Source: Asterias amurensis (lineage: Eukaryota; Echinodermata; Asteroidea; Forcipulatida; Asteriidae). Taken from it: a DNA stretch of 64,000 nt. The notes under the pieces are model-generated. The model ran no database searches and was not told where the DNA came from. It was given only the letters and a program-made list of their open reading frames with translations. Shown here in pieces: positions 13,372 through 24,400 of this stretch. Numbering within the stretch: position 1 is the stretch's first letter; every line of letters starts with the position of its first letter. Position numbers and translations under genes: made by a program. Location of the stretch: NCBI RefSeq assembly GCF_032118995.1, contig NC_092648.1, positions 15,404,450 to 15,468,449 of the forward strand, read 5' to 3'.

Positions 13372-16300
13372 ATGACTACAGTCCGCCCGTTCACGTGTGA
13401 AGACCTCTTCAGGTTTAACAGCGTGTAAGTTGCATAATAATTATCGGAAGATTTTGTTTACAAAACAAATACAATTTTATAAGTCATTGAATTTACACTT
13501 TCTTTTTTACACACTGACAACATACAGGTACCCTTGATTTTACTTTAGTCTGTTTTTCATTGCGTCTATTTCGTTGTGAAGCTATATTTTGAAAAGGACA
13601 TACATTCTTGAACCCAAGGAAGACGAAACTGTAGTAACATCACAAGTACTGTTAATTATTGAAATACAAGTACTGTTAGTGTTATAGTTAATTATTGAAA
13701 TATCAACAAACTGAGCTCGAGTCGACTCGAGGTGAACTGAAAAATCACCAAAATTGTTATAAATGTTGTTTTTGTAAATGGTGTGTGTTTATAAATTAAT
13801 TATTCTTCTGTTGCAGTAACCTGGATCCTCTGACAGAAACCGTATCCTTTTGCCTCCGGAAGTTTGAGGGTCTTTGCTTTCATAAATTTTATTTGTTCTG
13901 ATAACAGTAACACTAATCTTTTCTCAGTCTCACAACACAAGTTCTGGGCGTCTGGCTTCCTATTCGTAGAACAATAGAGGAACTAGAACTATGGTTGAGA
14001 TTATGGGTCCTCTAACCTGATTGTAAGCTAGACCCAATTACTTGGGTGCTGTACCCTTATATTTGTCATTATCGGTCGTACTACTACCGTACTATGCGAC
14101 CGATAATGACAACTACTACATTTAGCTAGTACCAACATTAATTACAAATTTCGAGAGAAAAAAGGAATACAGCCCCCCCCCCTCGCCCAGTAAACTGGGT
14201 CTATATTGAAGCATGTGACTCCGTTACTCCTGACTCCTACCTAGATGTGTGAGTTTCTTCCACTGTGGTCTCTATGGAGATGATAGCAGTCTGAACCTCA
14301 CTGTTCTCGCTGAGTAACAACTCGATTTTACTTAAAACTAAGCTCAAAATCAAGCTCAATTTTGTCTATTCTCAATGAACAAAAAAAATAGTAAAACAGT
14401 AAACATTACTCATTATTGTTATATGGTTCTACATGTACATGTATTGTACCTACATTTTATCTGCCTAATGAACATTAAATATGAAACTGACTCTTTTATT
14501 TGCTTTAAAAACTTACCTTTTGAAATTATTTTGAAAAGGAATTGCATTTTCATCCTTAACGCCTACATCATTTCAGTATGGTGCAGCATTCTATCTTCAG
14601 TACCTTGCACATTGGCCAGAATATTTCCAAGTATGCGAGTCCGCCTCAGGAAAGATTATGGGATATAGTAAGTATTGCACTTGTACATAGTGGAAAATCT
14701 CAACTTTTGAGGTATTCAAGGATGTTGGTTGCCATGGTCACAACTACGAAGACCGCTTAAGAGAAGGGCCGGTTGATAATAATCACTGAACACTGATGAT
14801 TAAAACCGTCTTTAGGGACTACTCACTGATGCCTCAGCTCAGCCCCATGTTCCATTTACCTTTGCTTAATCCTGATTGTAATTCTGTCATTTCTTCTTAA
14901 AATACTCCATAAACCTCAAGATTTTATTTATATTATTTTTCTGTGCACCATATTAGTTATGGGTAAATCTGAAGGCTCCGTCCAACAGGAGACATGGCAT
15001 GGTCACGTTACTGCAGTAACCGTTGCCCCTGAGTATCGACGTCTTGGCCTGGCTGCCAAGATGATGAACTTCTTGGAACAGGTCTCTGAAAAGTAAGTTT
15101 CTTATGACACTTTTGTCAGCATTATTGTAGAAATAAGGAGTTCCAAGGCTGCATTGACTGAAGCTGCTTAAAGCACAAAATGTAGTTACATTGTAAGCAT
15201 GTAAACAATTTGCTTACCAGAATTTACCCATATCCCACCGTTTGTGACTGGTGGAACATATTTTTTGCTTTTCAAAAAATGGGAATGAAAAAGATTCTGC
15301 TGTTAAAAGCAGCTGTATACCGGGCCCTGTACTTGAAGGTTTGATCCCATCACAAATCTCTTGAACAAATTATGCAGCAAAAATATGACCTTTGACCGGC
15401 TGGTAGCTCAAAACACTTTGATTGCTAAAAAAGCTAGCAAAAGTGGCACTTAAAGGCATTTGTCTTGTTTGTATAAATTGTTTAAGTATTGCACATCTTT
15501 GGTCGATAATATTCATGCTGCTTTACTGCTTTGAGCCACAAGAACGGTTTTCAACAAAAACATGATGACATACAAACCCTTTCGTTTTCTTGCGCAGGAA
15601 AGCCTGTTTCTTTGTGGACTTGTTCGTGCGTGTCTCTAATGAAGTAGCAGTCAACATGTACAAGCATCTTGGCTACACAGTGTATCGTAGAGTCATAGAA
15701 TACTACTCAGGAGATCCGGATGAAGATGCATTCGGTAAGTAGTTAATGGGGAAAGAATGGTTAATTTTAGAGACCATTCATGTATAATCATCACCATAAG
15801 TCTAGATATGGCTGATCTTGTTGATTTTTTTTTAGCCCTGTTATTTTCTGGAAAATGCCAGGAAAAATTATTAATAACAAAAATACATGGTGTGTGGTTT
15901 TGTTTTGGAATTGTACATTCTATGTGAACAGGGAAACATTGGAAAAAGTAAATTATGTCTGATACCTTTTCTTTGACATTCTTACAATTGCAACAGTGCC
16001 ACTTTAGAGTGCTATACAAATATTAAAGAACCCAGTGCACTTATCGAAAAGAGGAGGGGTTCGCCCCAGTGTTTCTGGTCGAATCGGCAGCAAATTGCCC
16101 CACAGCACCTTGTAAAACATTCCATGGTGCTATCAGAGTTAGGTCTCATAAATTCAAACGTAGTCCCAAATCTTGCAGGAAATACTGTATGTTACAGCGC
16201 CAGGAGCGTCATTGAGTGACGGACATGTGCGCTATATTAGAAGCCACTATTATTATTATTATCTGATAAAACAAACTTTCCTTCAATTCCCTGCAGATAT

Positions 16301-16382
16301 GCGTAAAGCCCTGAGCAGAGATACAGAAAGGAAATCTGTGGTGCCACTGAAGGACCCTGTCTACCCAGAGGACGTAGAATGA
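13372..16382 (+). CDS. NAA20: N-alpha-acetyltransferase 20 (NatB catalytic subunit)
   Basis: Six exons: 13372-13424, 13817-13841 (25 bp), 14577-14667, 14957-15092, 15598-15734 and 16297-16382, joining in frame to 175 residues (human 178). The start MTTVRPFTCEDLFRFNSV matches human MTTLRAFTCDDLFRFN, which fixes the ATG. It is a single GNAT-fold domain: the YLQYLAHWPEYF segment, WHGHVTAVTVAPEYRRLGLA with the acetyl-CoA motif RRLGLA at about residues 84-89, then FFVDLFVRVSN and the GYTVYRRVIEYYSG strand; the end MRKALSRDTERKS is also conserved. With NAA25, NAA20 forms the ribosome-associated NatB complex, which acetylates nascent proteins starting Met-Asp, Met-Glu, Met-Asn or Met-Gln. The 25-bp exon 2 encodes NLDPLTET and would be easy for gene finders to miss. 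Confidence 0.97.
14029..14203. repeat. Foldback (MITE-like) element in NAA20 intron 2
   Basis: The outer ends are an imperfect inverted repeat (TAGACCCAATTACTTGGGTG against CCCAGTAAACTGGGTCTA). The core is a near-perfect hairpin at 14066-14113 with arms TGTCATTATCGGTCG and CGACCGATAATGACA. A C-run lies in the right arm. No coding capacity. Confidence 0.6.
15155..15345. repeat. Foldback repeat in NAA20 intron 4
   Basis: Begins near GAAGCTGCTTAAAGCAC and ends near AAAGCAGCTGTATACCGGGCCC. It resembles, in degraded form, the GCTGCTT/AAGCAGC foldback family at 16469-16660. No coding content. Confidence 0.4.
16020..16262 (+). repeat. SINE 3' part in NAA20 intron 5
   Basis: Shares the segment AAAGAACCCAGTGCACTTAT and the following CCCAGTGTTTCTGG block with the tail of the tRNA-headed SINE at 23150-23445. 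It ends in an ATT repeat (16242-16262), as a SINE tail would. The tRNA-like head is absent here. It stops about 35 bp before the exon 6 acceptor. Confidence 0.5.
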
Positions 16383-16468
16383 CATTAAAGGTGAACTCAT
16401 ACTGTAACTGACTGGGTTTTTTTTCTTTTTTTTTCTACACAAAATAAGCATTGGATTTGGGTTAGGGT

Positions 16469-16660
16469 TAGGGCAATTTTCATAGAGCTGCTTTGAAGCC
16501 AAAAATACTGCTTAAAAATTTTGCTTCTTAAGCAGGATATCAGCCACAGATTGTACATGTGAGATTGTATTTTGATTGGTACTCTTATTCTGGTAAGCAT
16601 AATTATGTTTTGCTTAACTACTTTGTTGTGCTTAAGCAGCTCTATGAAAATGGGCCCAGA
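16469..16660. repeat. Foldback MITE in NAA20 3' UTR
   Basis: The ends are inverted repeats: CATAGAGCTGCTTT near 16480 and AAGCAGCTCTATGAAAATGGGC near 16635-16657. The interior carries scattered GCTTAA motifs. I associate this family with sea-star genomes (from memory). It lies before the NAA20 poly(A) signal, so it is probably transcribed in the mature mRNA. Confidence 0.55.
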
Positions 16661-16693
16661 GAAAAGGTTTCCACTGAATCAATGTTGTATCAT

Positions 16694-16699
16694 AATAAA
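16694..16699 (+). promoter_or_regulatory. Candidate NAA20 poly(A) signal
   Basis: AATAAA opening an AAAT repeat (AAATAAATAAAT to about 16722), 312 bp after the stop. It is the first AATAAA cluster downstream; cleavage is not demonstrated. Confidence 0.5.
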
Positions 16700-16772
16700 T
16701 AAATAAATAAATAAATAAATAATATTTAAAGATTACAGTATGGGTTCACCTTGGTTTAGTTAGTATTTTTAC

Positions 16773-17158
16773 TTAAAGGCAGTGGACACTATTGGTAATT
16801 ACTCAAAATCATTATCATCACAAAACCTTTCTTTATTACCAGTAATGGGGAGAGCTTGATAGTATAAAACATTGTGAGAAACAGCTCCCTCTGAAGTGAA
16901 GTAGTTTTCGAGAAAGAAGTAATTTTCCATGAATTTGATTTTGAGACCTCAAGTTTAGAACTTGAGGTCTCGAATTCAAGCATCAGAAAGCACACAACTT
17001 CGTGTGATAAGTGTTTTTTTTCTTTCATTATTATCTCGCAACTTCTACAACCGATTGAACTCAAATTTTCACAGGTTTGTTGTTTTATGCATATGTTGAG
17101 ATACACCAAGTGAGAAGACTGGTCTTTGACAATTGCCAATAGTGTCCACTGTCTTTAA
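16773..17158 (+). mobile_element. MITE, AGTGGACACTATTGG family, copy B
   Basis: Complete, TTAA to TTAA. Includes an internal palindrome CCTCAAGTTTAGAACTTGAGG. About the same length as copy A (386 bp). Confidence 0.85.
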
Positions 17159-17682
17159 TAGTGTAAATTGTTTTCTTGGGACGGAGGATGGGGTTGGAAA
17201 AGACAGGATAGGATTGTTAATTAAATTTGTGGTGTTAGTTAATGCTATTTGCAAATAAAAAATGGTACGGACTGGCTGATTGACTTTAGATGATGAATTT
17301 CGTAGTAAAATGGCATCTGGAGAATCTCTGATGATGGTCACATTTGTTCTGATTAAATTCGGCCTATAATGCATGCAGTAGTCCTTTGCCTGAGTTGTAA
17401 TAAACTCATTATTAAACTAGATTATTGGCAGAACGAAATTGGTTATTGTTTAACTGCTTTACAAATTATAAATGCTTCAAGTTTTTTAGGCTAACAAAAT
17501 CACAGCTTAGGAAGTCTCTAGTTATTGTGGCTGTCTGTATAATATATCCACTGGAATCACTGTGTTCTTCTCATAAACAGCTGGTCTTGAAAACAATGAA
17601 ATGATTTAATGTGGTTTCTTTTATTGAAGTTTGATTAATTGTTTCCGTCTATCTTTCTTATAAAATAAATGTCTTGAGGAAG

Positions 17683-18058
17683 TTCAAAGCCATTGGACAC
17701 TTTCGGTAAACAATATTGTCCAAGGCTCACACTTCGTGTACCACAACTTATATATAAAATAAAAAAACTGTGAAAACTTAGGCTCAATCGGTCATCAGAG
17801 TCGGGAGAAAATAACGGGAAAACCCACCCTTGTTTCCGCACGTTTTGCAGTGTCATGACATGTGTTTAAAATAAATCCATAATTCTCGCTATCGAGAATT
17901 GATATTGTTTTAATGTTTTCTCAAAAAGTAAGGCATTTCATGGAATAATATTTCAAGATAAGTATTTCACCATTATCTTCTGTAAACCCTGTAAATTATT
18001 TGTAAATCTGTGAATTTTTTTATTTTTTTTCTGTACCGAAAGTGTATAATGGCTTTAA
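17683..18058 (-). mobile_element. MITE, AAAGCCATTATACACTTT family, copy 2 (inverted)
   Basis: Reverse complement of the copy at 12680-13052 along its whole length, with minor differences (TTCTCGCTATCGAGAA in the palindrome). It lies 1.3 kb after the NAA20 stop. Confidence 0.8.
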
Positions 18059-18415
18059 GAAGAGGTGTAGTAGAAGAGAGTTTAAAGAAGAAATTAAACT
18101 AGAAATAAATCGCAGAGGAAATGCTCTTATCTCCCAGAAGAGAAATGACCATACCCCCCCCCCCCCCAAGTGGCATCAGAGAAAATTGTACACAGACTTT
18201 GTACGGTTGAGCACAGCAAATTAAAGAAAGATGTGATGAAAACCATTCTAGACCTTGCTTAGTTTATTTATTCTTGGTACATTTTGATAATGTATTTTTG
18301 AGAATTTTTTTTATTTTTATTGGCCCTGATTGTTTATAAATGAATAAAAAGTTAACCAACTACTTGTAAAGGGCGCCCTCTACAGTCTGCTGGAAACACT
18401 GTGTCTCTAAACAAG

Positions 18416-21400
18416 ATGGCGTCGCCCAGGTGTGTTGCAAATCCGGAGGGTTTGGAGTTTCAACGATTTCTTGACGATGGAGTACACACTCATTCCTCTG
18501 ATGTGCAGGTGGGTTGGACTTGTTAAAAGTGAAGTGTTGGCCTGAAAGTAAAAGGCAACGTGTGGTGTATTTACGAACCACAGAAAAGGATCATTTGAGG
18601 CTGATAATTGATAATTAATTGTTTTTTTAAGAAGTGTAGTTTTTGTTCGTTTTCCTTGCTTTTTCTTTAAAAAATGATAACTATAAATACTTCTAATACT
18701 TTTATAAGTTACTTTTTAATAGGATTTACTACATCATGTTGCATCTAGTTCTAAGACTATACATTAACATTGCTACTTTGTTGTGTAACCATTGGCATTG
18801 TCAGATTGTAACCACGGCATCTGACTGACCACCCCTGACGGTCCCTGACCATTAAATTATGGTGTAACAAATGGTATTGACAAAACAATTGTGAAATAAG
18901 TCGGGGCGACTCGTTCTGCTATTGTGTCCCGTTACTTCTAGAAACTATAAAAAAGGCTCCCCCGTGAGCCTATAGCAAATATAGGGGTCTAATATTTTGG
19001 GCCTCCTTAATGCTATACGTTTTTAATGGCGTTGATAGATGAAAGTTTTACGACCGTTAGCCACCATTAACTAAAGTTTCCTCTGTACTACACTATCAAA
19101 ACTTTCCCCACACACTCAACATACATTCATAATGCTTGCATTGCCTTTTTGTTGAGTGAAATTAAACAACATCTTTAAAAAATGCAGTTTTCTGCTCGGT
19201 ACTCACTGTTGTTGTTTTGCTGCATCGCCCGGTTTTTGACTTCTCAATATGCTCAACGCTTTATATTATATTTTTGGTCACCAAGCGCTGTACACGTGGG
19301 CACCAGCCTACTAGATCGACGAACTGCCGAGCCGTGGCCGAGTCGGACTAAACCATTCTGTATAAGGGGTGTCACAAGGCAGTGCGTGCAAGCCAACTAC
19401 TCCGTTTTACCACTATACTACAAATGGCGATTGTCCCCGACCGTGCGCGTATTTTTTTCCCAGGACAAACGTGGAGAATTATCTGCACACGTTTGTCCTG
19501 GAAAGAAAAAAAATAATAACCAATCCGTGCTTTGTGTACAAAACATATGGACAGGCGTCTGGGAACCACGAAGAGTGTGTTCCCAGACATGCCAGAGGCA
19601 TTTCCATATATTTTGTACACAAAGCACAGATCTGTTTTGTTTTTTGGGGGGACAATCGGCATTCGTAGTGTAGTGGTAAAATGGAATAGATAGATGTAAT
19701 GGGGACTGAATTACGGTAAGAATAAAAAAAAAAAATTAAATTGAGATTGCGGAATGGATTTTGTGTACCTCGTCCTAAGTCAATGAGAGTTCAAAGAACA
19801 CGTAGAGCCAAATTTTTGGGAAATTTAATTTAAAAAAAGAGAGATTTTACCTCATATCGAAGTGCCAAAACCCCCTCGTTTGTGTTGTGAGACATGTCAA
19901 CCTATGAGGTGCGTGGAGACCAGAGCTGAACGAACCTCATAGTTCTAGGAGTAGCCAGGTAGGTGACAACTGACCAGCTGACAGGAAATTAGCCCAATAA
20001 GAAATTGGTCCAACCAAAACAGTTAATACTTAATGTGTCAAACTCTAACTATGTTATTGGGATACAGAGAAGTGAGCTTTAATGAATAATGGCTTCACAA
20101 TGTTAAGTTTTCTATCTCTGTATGGGTTTTGTTTTATTCCTTTCAGGAAAATGTTGAAGCGTCTGTGAGTGAAATGTTTGAGACATTCCTTCTATCTCGT
20201 GAGGATGAGCACCCTGATAAAACAAAGTAAGTTCAAAATATACTTGACTCAATTCAGAAAAGCAAAAATGCAGACCTAAATTTGCTAGGACCATATTGAC
20301 GGTACTGAAGGGAAGGAAGTTGGGTTACCTTCTCCATTTGTGTAGGAATATTATACACATATTGACTGGAATGAGGTAAAAAGTGCACGTCTATTCCCCC
20401 GAGGGACTTTGAGTGATCAGAAGAGGGACATATTTCCCTCTTCGGGTCACTCACAGGCCCGAGGGGGAATAGACGAGCACTGTTTGCCAAGATATGCCAG
20501 TCCCTGTGTTTTATAACACACCTCGGTGAAAAAAGAAAATAATCTTTTTAGGGTTTTACTTAACTGTTTTATTTCAACAATTAACACATGGGCAATTAAA
20601 TCAAAAGAGATTCAACAATAGAAAATAAAAGGAATGCTTATTTCCTTGGATTAAGTTTTTTAGTTGCTGTCCACGGTTCACATCATGAGAGGGTGCTGTA
20701 ACCAGTCAAAAAAGATTCCATGGGCCTCTTACATTTCGAGTGATGTAGTTTTATATCAGAAGCGGGCATTGTTAAACTGGCCACCAAAATTAAGGCCACC
20801 ACAGGCCAATTCAGAGATGGCACTGTCTAGTAGTTCATATCTTAGTATCAAGTACATGTCAGGCCAAGTTTTATGCTTTTACCACAAAAAGCACGATTCT
20901 GTCATATTATAGCATTAATATTTAAAGGCAAACTCAAAACCTTTTTATCCGCTCATTTCAGGCCGTTGTTACACAGAGATAGTCACATTAGTTTCCTTCG
21001 GAAAGGCCTTCATAATCTGTCTGAGAACTATGAGAGTCTTGACGCATCAAGACCTTGGTTGTGCTACTGGATCTTACATAGTCTTCATCTTCTAGATCAA
21101 CCATTGCCAGATAACATTGGCTCAGGGTAAGATCAATTTACTATTGTTTTTGTGGTGCCAGTTTTTTTTCCATCAAGGTGTCTTACAAAAACTATTAGAA
21201 AATGAGTGGATGTGACTTTAACTGTATCAAATTGCTAATATAGAAGGAAATTTACACAGTCAGTTTCCCTTAGGGGCATAGATTTCTTGACATTTGAAGT
21301 AAAAAGTCACACGCCACTTTCCAGGTTGTATTGTTAACGTTGGTCCGATCTTTGGCTACATGCCATTTACAGGTTGAATGGCTTGTGACTTGCACTCCCG

Positions 21401-24400
21401 AGCAATTATGTTGTTCAGGTGGTAGAATACTGACATGTTTATAATCTAGGAGTCCAAGTTCAACCTCTAGCACACACCACCATAGCTGTGTCAATGAAAT
21501 GTGGAACAGTGCCAGCAGTATGCCAATGCTGTGAAAACTTTATTGATGTCAGCATGGTCTTCCTCCATGATGTCAGTAAGGGCATTATTTGATCTTGTGG
21601 CATAGTGTGCTTTAATGGTTAAGGTATGTCATTGGTCATTGAGGAAAACATGAAATTATTCCAAGCAAGGAGAGTGTACTGATTTTTATTGTTAAAAGTC
21701 GGGGGACATGAACGAATGATTTAGTTATTCCTCTTTGATTCGTTTCAGGGTGGTTAAGTTTTTAGTAAAGTGTCAGCATCCCGAGGGTGGATTTGGAGGT
21801 AAGTTGTGGATTTGATCAATAAATTCATGAAAAGTCTTGATTAAATGTTTGTTTGGATAACCCTCCTACTGTCCGACTATTCACAATTATTGACTTTGTA
21901 CATGTGTATTTAATAATATGCTAAATTTGCATCAAAGATAACACATGTTATTTGTATTTTACCCATACACCGAACTGTACCTAGATACTGGGAATCAGAG
22001 ATATCTCGATGGTCTAGTGATAAAACAATGCTCTAGAATGGCAAAGATCTCGGGTTGGAATCCCACCCCATAATGTATGTGCCACATGGACAATACTGGA
22101 GGATTACCACTTGTACAGCCTTGGAAACTGGAAATGTACTTTTTTTTACATGTGGGTATTTTTGAACCCCTTTATAAGGAGGTCTCTGGGAGGGGCACTT
22201 CACATTTACCTGATGCATTTTGATTTTGAAGTTTGAAAATGGTGACATAATTATATTGTGAATAAATTGAGTGAATTATTAAGTCCATAAGTTTGGTTGC
22301 CTTATTCAGGCGGACCTTTACAGTTTGCTCATCTAGCTCCTACCTACGCAGCAGTCCTGGCACTGATGACTATTGGTACACAAGAAGCATATGACGCTAT
22401 TAACAGGTGAGATGCAGTAAGATTAATACCTAACTCACAATTAAAATGGAGGCCGGGCCGCATGTGCGATTTCTAGGCATCAACTGGCATGTAGTGGTCG
22501 GCGAAAGATCATTCATCAGGGTGGTCATTGTCAAAATAAAAAATGTCCCCCACATGATGAAAATTGGGTCAAATTCATGGCGTGTTTATTGATGGATTGC
22601 AATATGCGTCATCGACCGCCATCTTTGAGGTATTAACAAGGGAAAGTGCATGCGCAGCACTTTTCCCTCGTTAATACATCAAAGATGGCGGTTGATGACA
22701 CGTATTGCAATCCATGTATAGGTTGGTGTCTGGCAGGTACTCGTCCGGTGCCTGCCTATGTGGGATGATAAACTGTGTGTTACCTTCTGTTGGCCCAGCA
22801 CCCCCTCCCCCACATGTAACTAATAAGAACAGTTGATGATAATTATGTTGTATGTTTCAGATCCAAGTTGCAGTCATTCCTGAAGAGAATGCAGACACCA
22901 GAGGGCGCTTTCCGCATGCATGACGGTGGAGAAGTGGATGTAAGGTATGTTCATGTTTTATTATCACCCAGTAAAAGAGTTCTCTGTCTCTTCCAAAGTT
23001 TGTTTTCAGAACATGGATCTTTTTAATGACTGAGAGTCATAGATTTATCTTCCAAACTGGTGTTTTTAAAGTCCTGTTGAAATACAGTAAATAATCAGTG
23101 CTTTTATTCAGTGTTTACTCCAACTGATTGGTATAGAAGTTATTTTTAATGGCTTGTCATGGTCAAGGGCACCGGACTCGAGCTCTGCTGTTTCTGATCA
23201 GCAGAGCAGAGTGTGGGTTCGAGTCCCAGTCGTGACACTTGTGTCCTCAAGCAAGGCACTTCACCATTATTGCTGCATTCTTCATGTATCCATTGTCTTG
23301 TGTAATGCATGTACAAGAACCCAGTACACTTATTGTAAAGTAACCCTAGTGTTTCTGGCATGGTTAGGCAGTCACTCCACCTTGTATCTCTTTGAATGTT
23401 TTGTAATTACTGTTGCTTTATCTCATAAAATCATTCTAAATAAAGTCCGTCAAATCTGACATTTCAGTGTTCGGGGTGTCATTTATATGACAGAGGGACA
23501 TGGTGCATTATAAATATATAAGCTATTATTTTTATGGGTAAACTGTCTTTCACACAAGTACAAAAGGATCTTAACTTTAAGTAGAGTAACATACAGAAAA
23601 ATTGTTTGCGTAAAAATTGTCAAAAGATTTTAAATGATTGTCTGCTTCGTGTACGCACATTGTCTTTTAAAAAGTAATACATAAAAAAAAATACTGAAAT
23701 TTGAAACACATAAGCTTTTTGTAGGACATGCTGGAAAATGTTGTAAAATTAAAATGATTGATCTTTTTTTTCCAGGAATAGTAATTCTAGTTATTTATAA
23801 TAATTGGTAAAATATTAATAAAGTTTAACCTTTGTTAATGACTATTGTTAGCCAATGCACAATCTCTTTTTTACTTTAGTCTAGGGCGTCCTATTCAAAT
23901 GACGTCATGTGCATAAGGTTTATTGTAAACAAGTAGATCCATGATGGAAAGGTCTGCTGAATCTGATTCAAATTAAAGGTTCCTCGTTGACTTATTCATC
24001 CTCATCATCATCTGATAGTTCAACATCATCTTCCGAAGCTTCGTTTTGTTCGTCCTCATCAGATAAATGACCTCCTTCCTCATCAATGGGTTCATCCTCT
24101 TGATCAGATTCCCCCTCTTCCTCTTCAGTACCCCCATCCTTGTCTTGTCCTGCAAGATCTTCATCATCTGAATTGTCATTGTCTTGTTCATCAAGTTCCT
24201 CTCCTACATGTTCTTCCTCATCCTCGCAATCTCCTTCCATATCCTCTGCGTCAGGCATTTCTTCACCCTCTCCTCCTTGTCCTAAAAAGTCCTCATTAAG
24301 TTCCTCATCCGAATCATTTGAAATTTCATCGAATTCCTCTTCGTCATCTGCGTCTTCCTCCAAATCTGCATCATCTTCCTCCTCATCTTCAGCTGCATCA

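Larger units (their letters stand above)
16383..18415. other. NAA20 3' UTR and NAA20-FNTB intergenic region
   Basis: 2.0 kb. The NAA20 3' UTR runs to about 16.7 kb. It contains a GCTGCTT foldback (16469-16660), a full AGTGGACACTATTGG transposon copy (16773-17158) and an inverted copy of the 12.7-kb transposon (17683-18058). A C14 run lies at 18154-18167. The last 200 bp before the FNTB ATG should include its promoter and 5' UTR; no clear TATA box is seen. Confidence 0.6.

Noticed and set aside
16455-16472. Telomere-like GGGTTAGGGTTAGGG
   Set aside because: Only about two and a half units at the edge of a foldback repeat; no array.
19182-19673. 163-residue open frame on +
   Set aside because: Its second half is generated by the nested foldback at 19401-19684 and it lies in FNTB intron 1.
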